Assembly: GCA_947482665.1 (NCBI GenBank) | Contig: CANKJK010000003.1 | Span: 1 to 64,000 of the forward strand | From: Acidobacteriota bacterium | GTDB taxonomy: Bacteria > Acidobacteriota > Vicinamibacteria > Vicinamibacterales > UBA2999 | Direction: 5' to 3' | Length of the DNA: 64,000 nt | Shown here: positions 1 to 8,195 of the stretch, in pieces | How positions within the stretch are numbered: position 1 is the first letter of the stretch | Layout: each line of letters starts with the position of its first letter | Translations under genes and position numbers: made by a program | The notes under the pieces: generated by a model | Database searches by the model: none | Seen by the model: the letters and a program-made list of their open reading frames with translations, nothing else | What the model was told of the DNA's origin: nothing

Positions 1-1
1 G

Positions 2-2272
2 AGGCGCATCGCCGTGGTCGGCGCCGGCCCCGCGGGCCTCATCGTCGCCCGGGAGCTCCGGCGGCTCCAGCCGCGTACGGCCGTCGCGGTGTACGAGCGC
101 CGGGCCGAGGGTGTGGCGGGAGACGGCACGGGCCTCGTGCTGTCGCAGGGCGCGGTGGACACCTGGCGCGTACGCGACCCGGAGCTCGTGGCCGCGCTGA
201 CGCCCCAGCTGACCGCCTGGAACACGCTCGCAGTCCGGACACCAGGAGGCGCGGCCGTCGACGTGGGCGGCCATGCCTTCGTCAGTCTCACGCGCGGTGC
301 GCTGCTCGACGTGTTGACGGATGCCGCCAGGCGCGCGGGCGCCGTACTGAAATGGAATGAGTCTGTCGAGGCACTCGACCGCCTGGACGCCGACCTGATC
401 GTCGGCGCGGACGGCGTCAATAGCCGCGTGCGCGCGCTCGCCGGACCGGGCATCGGCGCCACGCGCCGCACAGGAGCCGGGCGCCACATCTGGTTGACCA
501 CACCATTCCGGTTCCCCACGTTCACTTTTCTCTTTCGTGCGACCCCGCACGGTGTCTGGTGCGGCCACGCCTACCCGGCAGGTGCGGGCAGCACGCTCAT
601 CGTCGAGGCGCCGGCGGCGATGATCGCGGCCGCCGGACTTGCGGATGCGACGGGCGAGGCCCTCGCGGCCGCACTCGGGGCAGTGTTTGCCTCGGAGCTG
701 GAGGGGCAGCCACTGTCGGCTGTGGATGGCTGGCGCACATTTGACACGCTGACGTGCGCGCGGTGGTCGTCTGGCACCACCGTCCTCATCGGGGATGCCG
801 CGCACACGGCGCACTTCTCGGTCGGGTCTGGCACGCGCCTCGCGATGGAGGACGCCGTTGGCCTCGCCGATGCCGTGGCGGCGCATGACCGGCTGGACGC
901 GGCGCTCGCGGCGTATGAGGGCGCACGGCGCCCGGCGGTGGAGAGTCTCCAACGAGCCGCCGCGGCGTCGGCCGACTGGTTTGCGGGTGCGCACCGCTAT
1001 GCGCGTCTCGACCCGGACCAGTTCGCCTTCGCGCTGCTGACGCGGTCGCTTCGGATGACGCGCGGACAACTGGCCGCGGGCGACCCATCGTTCGTGGCGC
1101 GCGTCGATGGCCGTGTGGCCGACGAGGCGACGCGGCAGACGTCTGGTCAGACGGCCGCGCCTGGGGCCTCTGTGCCACCGCCGATGTTCACGCCGCTACG
1201 GCTGCGCGAACTCGTACTACCAAACCGGATCGCGGTCTCGCCGATGTGCCAGTACATGGCCGAGGACGGCGCGCCGATGGACTGGCACCTCGTCCATCTC
1301 GGCAGCCGTGCCATCGGTGGCGCGGGTCTGGTGATCGCCGAGATGACGGACGTCACGCCGACTGGCCGCATCACGCCTGGATGCACAGGGCTCTACGCCG
1401 ATGCGCACGCAACCGCCTGGCGGCGGATCGTGGAGTTCATCCACCGCGAGACACCCGCGAAGGTCGGCATTCAGCTCGGGCACGCGGGACGGAAGGCGTC
1501 CGTGGCGCGGCCATGGGAGGGCAGACCGGACGAGCCACTCACGGAAGGTGGCTGGCCGATCGTGGGCCCCTCAGCGCTCCCGTACAACCCTGGCGTGAGC
1601 CCGGTGCCACACGCGTTGACACTGCGCGAGATGGGCGGGCTCGTCGTGGACTACGTCCGCGCCGTCGAGCGGGCCGAGGCCGCCGGCTTCGACCTCATCG
1701 AGCTCCACATGGCGCACGGGTACCTGCTCGCCTCGTTCCTCTCGCCACTGAGCAACCAGCGGAGCGATGGGTATGGGGGAGCACTGGAGAACCGCCTGCG
1801 CTTCCCCCTCGAAGTGCTCGAGGCCTGCCGGCGGGCCTGGCCCGCGCACAAGCCGCTGACCGTGCGCATCTCGGCCGTCGACTGGGTGGACGGCGGCACC
1901 TCGCTCGACGACGCGGTGGTGATCGCCCGGGCGCTCAAGGCGCACGGCGCCGAAGCGGTGGACTGCTCCAGCGGCTTCACGACGCCGGTGTGGCCGCCAT
2001 TTGCGCGCCAGTTCCAGACACCGTTCGCGGACCGCATCCGCCATGAGGCCGGGATCGCCACGATGGCGGTCGGCTCAATCAGCTCCTACGACGATGCGAA
2101 CACCATCATCGCGGCGGGGCGCGCGGATCTCGTGCTCCTTGGGCAGGAGCATCTCTTCAATCCGTACTGGACCCACCACGCTGCCGCCGCGCAGGGCTAC
2201 CCGCTGCCGTGGCCGGCCCCGTACGCGCTGCTCGACCGGTATCGCTCCCACAGCGGCCCGGGCGGCGAGTAG
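2..2272 (+). CDS. Bifunctional FAD monooxygenase / Old Yellow Enzyme fusion (2-aminobenzoyl-CoA or salicylyl-CoA type), 5' partial
   Basis: The N-terminal ~390 residues are a class A flavin monooxygenase: a Rossmann GAGPAG motif at the very start and a GDAAHTAHFSVGSG FAD-binding motif near residue 260. From about residue 395 the chain continues as a YqjM-class NADH:flavin oxidoreductase, with SPMCQYMAEDG and the flavin-site HMAHGYLL. This order and length (over 752 residues) match the fusion enzymes known as 2-aminobenzoyl-CoA monooxygenase/reductase and bifunctional salicylyl-CoA 5-hydroxylase/oxidoreductase, which dearomatise or hydroxylate aromatic acyl-CoAs. An internal GTG at 14 exists, but four more in-frame codons (R-R-I-A or similar) precede it and complete the usual beta-strand, so the true start is probably just outside the window. 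An aromatic acyl-CoA ligase lies at 6333-7799. The substrate cannot be fixed from sequence. Confidence 0.88.
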   Translation, partial: RRIAVVGAGPAGLIVARELRRLQPRTAVAVYERRAEGVAGDGTGLVLSQGAVDTWRVRDPELVAALTPQLTAWNTLAVRTPGGAAVDVGGHAFVSLTRGALLDVLTDAARRAGAVLKWNESVEALDRLDADLIVGADGVNSRVRALAGPGIGATRRTGAGRHIWLTTPFRFPTFTFLFRATPHGVWCGHAYPAGAGSTLIVEAPAAMIAAAGLADATGEALAAALGAVFASELEGQPLSAVDGWRTFDTLTCARWSSGTTVLIGDAAHTAHFSVGSGTRLAMEDAVGLADAVAAHDRLDAALAAYEGARRPAVESLQRAAAASADWFAGAHRYARLDPDQFAFALLTRSLRMTRGQLAAGDPSFVARVDGRVADEATRQTSGQTAAPGASVPPPMFTPLRLRELVLPNRIAVSPMCQYMAEDGAPMDWHLVHLGSRAIGGAGLVIAEMTDVTPTGRITPGCTGLYADAHATAWRRIVEFIHRETPAKVGIQLGHAGRKASVARPWEGRPDEPLTEGGWPIVGPSALPYNPGVSPVPHALTLREMGGLVVDYVRAVERAEAAGFDLIELHMAHGYLLASFLSPLSNQRSDGYGGALENRLRFPLEVLEACRRAWPAHKPLTVRISAVDWVDGGTSLDDAVVIARALKAHGAEAVDCSSGFTTPVWPPFARQFQTPFADRIRHEAGIATMAVGSISSYDDANTIIAAGRADLVLLGQEHLFNPYWTHHAAAAQGYPLPWPAPYALLDRYRSHSGPGGE

Positions 2273-2310
2273 CGCGGCGGCGCGACCACGGGGCCACACA
2301 CCCGCACGGC

Positions 2311-2338
2311 TTGACATATTCCGTTATGGGCATAAACT
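2311..2338 (+). promoter_or_regulatory. Promoter with ArsR-type palindromic operator
   Basis: A perfect -35 TTGACA (2311-2316) is followed 16 nt later by a weak -10 (TAAACT, 2333-2338). A palindrome, TTATG-GG-CATAA (2324-2335), sits over the spacer and -10. It lies just upstream of the ArsR-family gene at 2346, as expected for autorepression: a dimer bound here would exclude RNA polymerase. Few promoters in this window are this clear. Confidence 0.65.
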
Positions 2339-2345
2339 CACAGCC

Positions 2346-2675
2346 GTGCCCAGGGCCGCCACAACGTCCGACGTGTTCAACGCCATCGCCGAAACCCGCC
2401 GCCGCGACATCCTCGCGTTCCTGGCGGACGGCGAGCATGCCGTCAGCGACATCGTCGACCGCTTCGAGATGAGCCAGCCGTCGGTCTCCAAGCACCTGCG
2501 GGTGCTGGCCGGCGTCGGACTCGTGGATGCTCGGCGTGACGGCCAACGGGTGCTCTACCGGACCAACGCCGAGGCGCTCCGGCCCATCCACGAGTGGACG
2601 GGCCGCTTCGAGCGCTATTGGGGACGCCAACTGCTGCGCGTGAAGGAACGCGCGGAACGGAAAGGACGCGCATGA
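2346..2675 (+). CDS. ArsR-family winged-helix transcriptional repressor
   Basis: A 109-residue HTH_5 protein. The winged helix runs from about residue 8 (DVFNAIAETRRRDILAFL) through the recognition helix QPSVSKHLRVLAGVGLV to the wing (RRDGQRVLYRTN). The start is taken as GTG 2346, giving the usual length with the domain close to the N terminus. No cysteine metal site of the arsenic-sensor kind is visible. This subgroup typically controls a neighbouring SRPBCC gene, and here that gene overlaps the repressor stop by 4 nt (ATGA). The palindrome at 2324-2335 is its likely operator, so the unit is probably autoregulated. The ligand is unknown. Confidence 0.87.
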   Translation: MPRAATTSDVFNAIAETRRRDILAFLADGEHAVSDIVDRFEMSQPSVSKHLRVLAGVGLVDARRDGQRVLYRTNAEALRPIHEWTGRFERYWGRQLLRVKERAERKGRA

Positions 2676-3130
2676 CCGCCACCGCTACGCCACAGGACAC
2701 GCTGCTGCAGATCACGCACGAGATGCTCGTACGAGCCTCCATCGAGGCGACGTTCGAGGCCCTGCTCGAACAGATGGGGCCCGGGAACGAGTCACCGGAC
2801 GGCAGCCCGATGCCCATGGTGCTCGAAGCGCGGCCCGGTGGCCGCTGGTTCCGCGACCTCGGGAGCGACAACGGGCACTTCTGGGGCCACGTCCAGGCGA
2901 TCAAGCGGCCCTCGCTACTCGAAGTGACCGGCCCGCTCTTTCTCTCGACGGCCGCTGTCTCCAACCTGCAGTACCGCCTGAAGGCCGCCGAGGGCGGCAC
3001 GCTCGTCTCGTTTCGCCACACCGCGTTCGGTGTCGTGCCGGATGAGATGCGCAAGGGCACGGCCATCGGCTGGCAGGCCCTGTTCGATCGCATCACCGCA
3101 CAGGCCGAGGGCCGGCGCCTCACCCACTAG
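2672..3130 (+). CDS. SRPBCC (AHSA1/START-like) domain protein
   Basis: A 152-residue protein of the activator-of-Hsp90-ATPase-like SRPBCC fold. It shows the opening strand and helix (MLVRASIEATFEALLEQM), a central segment with PGGRWFRDLG and WGHVQAIKRP, and a closing long helix (GWQALFDRITAQ). These small cytoplasmic proteins have a deep hydrophobic ligand pocket; most lack a proven activity. The ATG overlaps the ArsR stop by 4 nt, so the two are almost certainly co-translated and under the same operator. A DinB-like gene follows after 9 nt. Confidence 0.82.
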   Translation: MTATATPQDTLLQITHEMLVRASIEATFEALLEQMGPGNESPDGSPMPMVLEARPGGRWFRDLGSDNGHFWGHVQAIKRPSLLEVTGPLFLSTAAVSNLQYRLKAAEGGTLVSFRHTAFGVVPDEMRKGTAIGWQALFDRITAQAEGRRLTH

Positions 3131-3139
3131 GAGACCGCC

Positions 3140-3643
3140 ATGTCGATGATTCAGGGAATGCTGCAGGAGTTGGAGATAGAAGCGGTCGCGACGCGGCGTC
3201 TGTTGGAGCGCGTGCCGCACGACAAGCTGGGCTGGAAACCGCATGACCGGTCGATGTCGCTCGGGCAGCTGGCCATGCACGTGGCGACCGTGCCCGGCGC
3301 CGTCGCGAGCATGTCGCAGCTGCCCTCAATGCCTGTGCCGAAGTTTTCGCAGGGCGCCGTCGACAACGCCGCCCAACTGGTGCCCCTCCTCGACGAGAGT
3401 CTGGCCACGGCACGGACGGTCCTCGGCCCGCTCGATGACGCCGCCCTCGGTCGCGTGTGGAAGATGGTCGACGGCGACCGGGAGATCCTCGTGCTTCCCG
3501 TGGGCGCGCTGCTGCGGACGCTGATGCTGAACCACTGGTATCACCACCGCGGTCAGCTTTCGGTCTACCTCCGCGAGCTGAACGTGCCGCTCCCGTCCAT
3601 CTACGGACCGAGCGCCGACACCAATCCCTTCGCGATGGCGTAG
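3140..3643 (+). CDS. DinB-family four-helix metal-binding protein
   Basis: A 167-residue DinB/YfiT-superfamily protein. The expected histidine triad is present: H47 in the second helix (LAMHVATV), and H132 with H136 in NHWYHHRGQL, the H-x3-H signature. Members bind Ni or Zn and include thiol-dependent transferases; the reaction here is unknown. A good Shine-Dalgarno (AGGAG) precedes the ATG, and the gene follows the SRPBCC gene after 9 nt, completing an ArsR-SRPBCC-DinB cassette. A strong hairpin lies 27 nt past the stop. Confidence 0.85.
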   Translation: MSMIQGMLQELEIEAVATRRLLERVPHDKLGWKPHDRSMSLGQLAMHVATVPGAVASMSQLPSMPVPKFSQGAVDNAAQLVPLLDESLATARTVLGPLDDAALGRVWKMVDGDREILVLPVGALLRTLMLNHWYHHRGQLSVYLRELNVPLPSIYGPSADTNPFAMA

Positions 3644-3670
3644 ACCGGCGCAAGGCGGCGCACGACTCAG

Positions 3671-3701
3671 CGGGCTCGCCGGCCACGTACCGGCGGGCCC
3701 G
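3671..3701 (+). terminator. GC-rich hairpin after the ArsR-SRPBCC-DinB cassette
   Basis: Twelve-base arms (3671-3682 and 3690-3701) pair with one G-U wobble around a 7-nt loop. It follows the DinB stop and precedes an unrelated gene, so it probably ends that transcript. There is no T-run, so it is not a classical intrinsic terminator. Confidence 0.4.
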
Positions 3702-3764
3702 TTCAACGTACGAGGCTGTTAACCCTTGGTCTACCGGCGCGTATTGGTCAGGGAGAGGACACTG

Positions 3765-4739
3765 ATGCGCCACCCCCGACTGCTTTCGACCCTCGCCGCC
3801 ACGCTGCTGCTGACGGCCGCCACGCGCGCCGCTGACGCGCAATCGTCCGCGCCACAGGCGCCGGCGACGCCGCGCACCCAGGCCGCACCCACGGCCCCGG
3901 CACCCACACCCGGCACGACCACGCGCACCTCAACTGCCCCCGCGACACCGGCATCGCCCGGGCAGATGGGCGCTCCAGCGATAGCCAACTCCGGCACTAC
4001 CAGCTACGCCGCGACCCGAATGGGGGAGATAGACCCACCGACCGTGGCCCGTGACACGACGCGGGACCTGCGGCGGGGCCTGGCCCAGTACCCACCGTCG
4101 GTCGTCGAGGTGTTGGCGCTGGACCCCACGCTCTTGTCCAACGCGCCGTTCCTCGAGTCGTATCCCTGGCTCAGGGCCTTTCTGGATCAGCATCCCGAGG
4201 TCAGGCGGAACCCCGAGTTCTTCTTTCCACGGCAGACGCCCCGACCGAGGAGCGGTGCAGCGGACCTGGCCGATGCGATCTGGGTGGTGGTGCCGGTCGG
4301 AGCGATGACCCTTACGTTCCTGCTCGCGCTGGGCGTGCTCCGGCATCGACGGTGGCGTCAGGCCTTCCTGACGCAGAAGGACGCGCAGACGAAACTGCTG
4401 GACCGACTGCTGGCGCGGGAGGACATCGTGGCCTACCTCGATACACCGGCCGGCCGCCGACTCTTTGAAGCGGCCCCCGTGCTGGCGGACCCGCAGCCCG
4501 GCTCGACACCCATGAGCCGCATCATCTCGTCCGCACAGGCTGGCATCCTCCTGCTGACACTCGGCTCGGGGTTTGGCCTCATCCGGGCGTTCGCCGCGAC
4601 CGAGGACGGGCGCTTCGGCTTCCTGGTCATCACCGTCGTACTGCTCACGGTCGGTCTGGGCAGCCTCCTGTCGTCCGGCGCGTCGTACCTCTTGTCGCGG
4701 CGGTTCGGATTGCTCGACACTACTCGTACCCGTGACTGA
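3765..4739 (+). CDS. Membrane protein of unknown function with signal peptide
   Basis: A 324-residue protein. The ATG at 3765 is preceded by a GGGAGAGG ribosome-binding site and opens a signal peptide (MRHPRLLSTLAATLLL, A-D-A cleavage region). A Pro/Ala/Thr-rich linker runs to about residue 85. A conserved-looking acidic region follows (YPPSVVEVLALDPTLLSN), then a transmembrane helix (VVPVGAMTLTFLLALGV) and, near the C terminus, two more (AGILLLTLGSGFGLIRAF and FLVITVVLLTVGLGSLL). The stop lies 61 nt before the preferred start of the ECF sigma factor gene, and a membrane-anchored small protein follows that. It may be an envelope partner of the sigma factor, but no anti-sigma motif is recognisable. 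Confidence 0.72.
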   Translation: MRHPRLLSTLAATLLLTAATRAADAQSSAPQAPATPRTQAAPTAPAPTPGTTTRTSTAPATPASPGQMGAPAIANSGTTSYAATRMGEIDPPTVARDTTRDLRRGLAQYPPSVVEVLALDPTLLSNAPFLESYPWLRAFLDQHPEVRRNPEFFFPRQTPRPRSGAADLADAIWVVVPVGAMTLTFLLALGVLRHRRWRQAFLTQKDAQTKLLDRLLAREDIVAYLDTPAGRRLFEAAPVLADPQPGSTPMSRIISSAQAGILLLTLGSGFGLIRAFAATEDGRFGFLVITVVLLTVGLGSLLSSGASYLLSRRFGLLDTTRTRD

Positions 4740-4800
4740 CCTGCCGTTGACCCGCGTGGATGCTCTGGCCATTGCCGCCGGCGAACGGGAGGCGCTCTCG

Positions 4801-5310
4801 ATGACCGAGGACGCCTTCCGTGCCTTCTACGAGCGCACCGCGCCTGGCGTGTGGGCCTACCTGGTCCGCACGACCGGCGACCGCGCGCAGGCGGACGACC
4901 TGCTGCAGGAGGCCTGCTACCGGATGCTGCGGTCGGGACGGGAGTACGAAAGCGCCGAACACCAGCGACACGCGCTCTACGTGATTGCCACCAACCTGGC
5001 ACGGGACACGTGGCGCCGGCGAAGGCACGCGCCCGAGACCGCGGTGGAATTGCCCGACGAATTGAGCGACAGCACGGTGGACGTGGCGGGACGCGCGATC
5101 GCGCGGACGGACCTGCATCGTGCGCTGGGCCGCCTTCGCGTGCGCGACCGGCAGCTTCTGCTGCTGGCCTACGCTCACGGGTGGACGCACAAGGAGATCT
5201 CCGAGGCGCTCGGCGTGACGACGGCCAGCGTGAAGCTCCTACTCTGGCGGGCGCGTCGCCGGGTTCTGCTCCATCTGCAACCGGCAACGCTCGACGGGGT
5301 GCAGCCATGA
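4801..5310 (+). CDS. ECF-type RNA polymerase sigma factor
   Basis: A 169-residue sigma-70 family protein. Region 2 runs from FRAFYERTAPGVWAYLVRTTG through ADDLLQEACYRML, and region 4 contains LRVRDRQLLLLAYAHGWTHKEIS followed by the recognition helix SVKLLLWRARRRV. The start is placed at ATG 4801 because GGGAGG lies 8 nt upstream and the protein then begins as ECF factors usually do. A GTG at 4732, overlapping the upstream stop by 8 nt, would add 23 residues. The next gene overlaps by 4 nt (ATGA) and encodes a small membrane protein where an anti-sigma factor usually sits. Confidence 0.88.
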   Translation: MTEDAFRAFYERTAPGVWAYLVRTTGDRAQADDLLQEACYRMLRSGREYESAEHQRHALYVIATNLARDTWRRRRHAPETAVELPDELSDSTVDVAGRAIARTDLHRALGRLRVRDRQLLLLAYAHGWTHKEISEALGVTTASVKLLLWRARRRVLLHLQPATLDGVQP

Positions 5311-5702
5311 CCGCGCCCACGTCGCAGACGTCGAAAGAGTTGGGCCGGGCCCTCCAGCGGGATCTCGAGACGCTGGCGCGCACCGCCCCGGTGCCCCCGG
5401 CCTCCGCTGTGTGGTTCCGCGCGGAACGGAGAGCGCGGCTTGAGGCGATCAGGAGAGCCGACCAGCCAATCTGGCTCGCGGAACGACTCGCACTCGTGGG
5501 CGGGGGCGTTGTGGCGGGTTGGCTCGGGAACGCCCTGTTGCCGTGGTTTCGGGAACAGGACCTCCTGACACGCCTGGGTTCGTCGGCAACGTCGACAGCG
5601 GGTGCCATGGGCCACCTGCCGCTGACGGTGCTGGGACTCTCGCTCGTCGGCGCCATCGGCGCCTCCATCGCGGTACTGGTTGCGACGGCCGGGGAACGGT
5701 AG
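5307..5702 (+). CDS. Small membrane protein downstream of ECF sigma factor
   Basis: A 131-residue protein with a cytoplasmic-looking helical N terminus (SKELGRALQRDLETLART, then an Arg/Glu-rich stretch). Two hydrophobic segments follow: LALVGGGVVAGWLGNALLPW near residue 65 and LTVLGLSLVGAIGASIAVLV near the C terminus. The ATG overlaps the sigma-factor stop by 4 nt, so translation is coupled. Position and topology suit an anti-sigma factor, but no zinc HxxxCxxC anti-sigma motif is present, so that role is inference only. Confidence 0.7.
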   Translation: MTAPTSQTSKELGRALQRDLETLARTAPVPPASAVWFRAERRARLEAIRRADQPIWLAERLALVGGGVVAGWLGNALLPWFREQDLLTRLGSSATSTAGAMGHLPLTVLGLSLVGAIGASIAVLVATAGER

Positions 5703-5753
5703 CGCAACCGTTGCCGGGGCCGGGCTCAGCCCCGGTCTGACGACGGCCCGCTT

Positions 5754-6317
5754 ATGATCGGCACGATGACCGGGATGCGACGTCGCCCACGCTCTGCCAG
5801 CGCGCTCATCCTCACGCTCCTGTGCACGGCGCTAGCCGCGGGAACAACCACGTCCCCGGCGGCCCAGTCGGCGCCGGTCGGCAGCGCCTGTGACGCGCAC
5901 CCGAAGACCGCGAATCTCAACTTCACGCTGAAGGACATGTCCGGCGCGAACGTGTCGCTGTCGAGTTTCGCAGGCAAGGTCCTGATTCTGGACTTCTGGG
6001 CCACGTGGTGCAGCCCGTGCAAGGAGGAGATCCCGGAGTTCATCGCGCTGCAGAAGCGGTACGGCACGCGAGGCCTGCAGGTGATCGGCGTCTCGGTCGA
6101 CGACTCCCCTGCCAAGATGAGGGCCTACGCGGCCGAGCTGCAGGTGAACTACCCGCTGTTGGACGGACGCAAGGCGGACGACCTGATGAAGGCCTTTGCG
6201 CCCATCACAAAGATTCCCACGGCGTTCGTGATCGGCCCGGATGGCGCGATCTGCCGGAAGCACTCAGGCTTCGCATCGCCGGAGACCTTCGAGCGCGAAG
6301 TGACCGCGCTCTTCTGA
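5754..6317 (+). CDS. TlpA-like periplasmic thiol-disulfide oxidoreductase
   Basis: A 187-residue thioredoxin-fold protein with an N-terminal signal peptide (SASALILTLLCTALAAG). The redox motif WCSPC is at C86-C89 within LILDFWATWCSPCKEE, and the cis-proline segment is TKIPTAFVIGPDG. The family (AhpC/TSA, TlpA/ResA branch) reduces or exchanges disulfides outside the cytoplasm, often for cytochrome c maturation or envelope quality control. Three ATGs (5754, 5766, 5775) could start it; the first gives an ordinary signal peptide. It stands alone and converges on the ligase gene, whose stop is 15 nt away. Confidence 0.88.
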   Translation: MIGTMTGMRRRPRSASALILTLLCTALAAGTTTSPAAQSAPVGSACDAHPKTANLNFTLKDMSGANVSLSSFAGKVLILDFWATWCSPCKEEIPEFIALQKRYGTRGLQVIGVSVDDSPAKMRAYAAELQVNYPLLDGRKADDLMKAFAPITKIPTAFVIGPDGAICRKHSGFASPETFEREVTALF

Positions 6318-6327
6318 CTGAAGCGAG

Positions 6328-6345
6328 CACCCTCAGATGAGGGTG
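6328..6345. terminator. Palindromic hairpin between convergent genes
   Basis: CACCCTCA-GA-TGAGGGTG is a perfect inverted repeat with 8-nt arms in the gap between the TlpA gene and the convergent ligase gene, overlapping the ligase stop codon. It is well placed to separate the two transcripts, but neither side has a T-run. Confidence 0.4.
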
Positions 6346-7799
6346 AGGAGTTCCGCCCGGTCGATCTTGCCGGTCGCGGTCCGCGGCAGGGCGCCCACGT
6401 AGGTGACGCCGCGGGGATGCGCATGCGGTGCAAGCCGCGCCCGCACCAGCGCCTGCAATTCGCCGGTGAGCGACCCGCTCAGGTGATCGGCCACGACGAT
6501 GGCATGGGGGCGGACAAGCCCGTCGTCGTCACGCACGCCCACGACGGCGGCTTCGCGCACCGCGGGGTGCGTCAGCAGGCACTCCTCGACGACGCGGGGC
6601 GCGACCCACTGGCCATTGACCTTCAGCATGTCGTCGGCACGGCCGCAGAACTCCACGCCCCCACCGGGCAGACGCCGCACCATATCGCCGGGCACGCACC
6701 AGCCATCACGAAACACACGCGCCTCGGCCTCCGGCCGCTGCCAATACCCCTGTGCCACGGACGGTCCGCGCACCCACAGCTCTCCAGGCTCACCGTCGGG
6801 TACGCCGACGCCCGCGTGATCGCACACCCGCACTTCGTAGCCGGGTACGGGCTGCCCCAGTGAACCGGGAACGATGGCCCCGATCCGGTTGCTGATCACG
6901 ATGTGACACGTCTCGGTCATGCCGAGTCCGTCGAGCACGGGGGTGCCAAAACGGGCCGACCACGCCGCCGCGACGCCATCAGGGAGCGCCTCGCCCGCAG
7001 ACGTGGCCACGCGCAGCGAGGCGAGCTGGCCGGGCGTGATGTCGCTTGCGAGGGTCATCTGACGCAGCGAGGCGGGCGTGGACACGAGTACCGTTGCACG
7101 GTGGCGGGCGATGCGCGCCCCAAGCGCAGCCGGCGTGGGCCGCTCGTCGAAGAGCACAACGGAGGCGCCGACCGAGAACGGAAACAGCAGGTTCGCTCCC
7201 ATCGCGTAGCCGAAGTACAGACGGGGCGCAGCAATCGTGATGTCGCCGGCTACGAGCCCGAGCACACCGCGGCCATAGGCGTCGGCCGCGGCAGCGAAGG
7301 CCCAGTGGGAATGCCGCACCGCCTTGGGCTCGCCGCTCGACCCGCTGGTGAACTGCCACACCGCGTCATCGCCGGGCGAGCCACGATGCAGCGGCGGCAC
7401 ACCCGCGCTTGCGGCCTCGACATCCTCGGGCGTGAGGACCGGACGGTCATCGGCCGCGCACTCCCCGAGCCGCGTACCGGTCGTCACCACGACCGCCGCT
7501 TCGATGTACCCGGCGAGCCGGGCCAGGAGTCCGGCGGGGGCATGTGGATTGGCGGGCGCGGCGATAGCCCCGAGGCGGAGCGCGCCGAAGAACGCCGCGA
7601 CGAACTCGCTGCCATCCGGGAGCGCCAGGAGTACCCGGCTGCCGGGCGTCGCTCCGGCCGCGTGCAGGCGCGCCGCCCACGCCGCAGCGCGGGCCTCGAG
7701 CGCGCGGTAGCTGACGCGGTCGGTGTCCGTCAGCAGCGCGGCGTGACCGCCGCGGCCGTCCCGGAGACGGGCTTCAAGAAAGTCCGTGTAAAGGTGCAT
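6333..7799 (-). CDS. Aromatic acid-CoA ligase (benzoate/aminobenzoate-CoA ligase family)
   Basis: A 488-residue ANL adenylating enzyme. The P-loop-like TSGSSGEPKAVRHSH, the DGLGMTETCHIV (A5) region, the W-V-R-G-P-S segment, GDMVRRL (A7), and the C-terminal hinge and catalytic lysine (RTATGKIDRAELL) are all present. The segment ITIAAPRLYFGYAMGANLLFPF is characteristic of the benzoate-CoA ligase branch, so the likely reaction is ATP-dependent thioesterification of an aromatic carboxylate. At 488 residues it is slightly shorter than typical members (~520). A DoxX gene lies 3 nt upstream of its start and is probably co-transcribed. The aromatic acyl-CoA monooxygenase/reductase at the window start would use such a product. 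Confidence 0.85.
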   Translation of the reverse strand: MHLYTDFLEARLRDGRGGHAALLTDTDRVSYRALEARAAAWAARLHAAGATPGSRVLLALPDGSEFVAAFFGALRLGAIAAPANPHAPAGLLARLAGYIEAAVVVTTGTRLGECAADDRPVLTPEDVEAASAGVPPLHRGSPGDDAVWQFTSGSSGEPKAVRHSHWAFAAAADAYGRGVLGLVAGDITIAAPRLYFGYAMGANLLFPFSVGASVVLFDERPTPAALGARIARHRATVLVSTPASLRQMTLASDITPGQLASLRVATSAGEALPDGVAAAWSARFGTPVLDGLGMTETCHIVISNRIGAIVPGSLGQPVPGYEVRVCDHAGVGVPDGEPGELWVRGPSVAQGYWQRPEAEARVFRDGWCVPGDMVRRLPGGGVEFCGRADDMLKVNGQWVAPRVVEECLLTHPAVREAAVVGVRDDDGLVRPHAIVVADHLSGSLTGELQALVRARLAPHAHPRGVTYVGALPRTATGKIDRAELLTLI

Positions 7800-7802
7800 G
7801 CC

Positions 7803-8186
7803 TCAGGATCGCGACGACTCCTTCAGCCCGGCATCGACGCTCCACGCGCCAGGCCCGTTCGCCCAGACGAAGAGGAACGTGAAGCAGAGCAGCACCGCGG
7901 CGTCACCACCGTTCTGGATTGGGAGCAGCCCCTTGGCGAGGTGGGCAATGAAATACGCGGCGGCCATCTGGCCGCTGGCGAGGAACGCGGCGGGCCGGGT
8001 CAAGAGGCCGATAAGAATCAGGCCACCAGCACCGACCTCGATCACCGCGGCCGCTCCGAGGAGTGACGCCACCGGCTGGGCCGTGCCACCGAACATCCCG
8101 AACTTCTGCAGGCCGTGCGAGAGATAGACGAACCCGGCCACGATGCGTAGCAGGCTGTAGAGGGACGGCGCGAACCGGGCGGGCAT
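7803..8186 (-). CDS. DoxX-family membrane protein
   Basis: A 127-residue protein with four predicted membrane helices and the DoxX opening LLRIVAGFVYLSHGLQKFGMF. The second helix carries the acidic residue typical of the family (AAAVIEVGAGGLILIGLLTRPAA), and the rest matches DoxX in length and hydrophobicity. DoxX proteins have been linked to quinone or thiosulfate-related redox functions and to small membrane redox complexes; no specific role can be inferred here. It lies 9 nt after an upstream unknown gene and 3 nt before the ligase gene, so these three form a minus-strand operon. Confidence 0.88.
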   Translation of the reverse strand: MPARFAPSLYSLLRIVAGFVYLSHGLQKFGMFGGTAQPVASLLGAAAVIEVGAGGLILIGLLTRPAAFLASGQMAAAYFIAHLAKGLLPIQNGGDAAVLLCFTFLFVWANGPGAWSVDAGLKESSRS

Positions 8187-8195
8187 CGGCGGCTC

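Noticed and set aside
4732-4800. GTG 4732 as start of the ECF sigma factor
   Set aside because: No Shine-Dalgarno and an atypical extra 23 residues. ATG 4801 has GGGAGG 8 nt upstream. Not fully excluded because the GTG overlaps the preceding stop.
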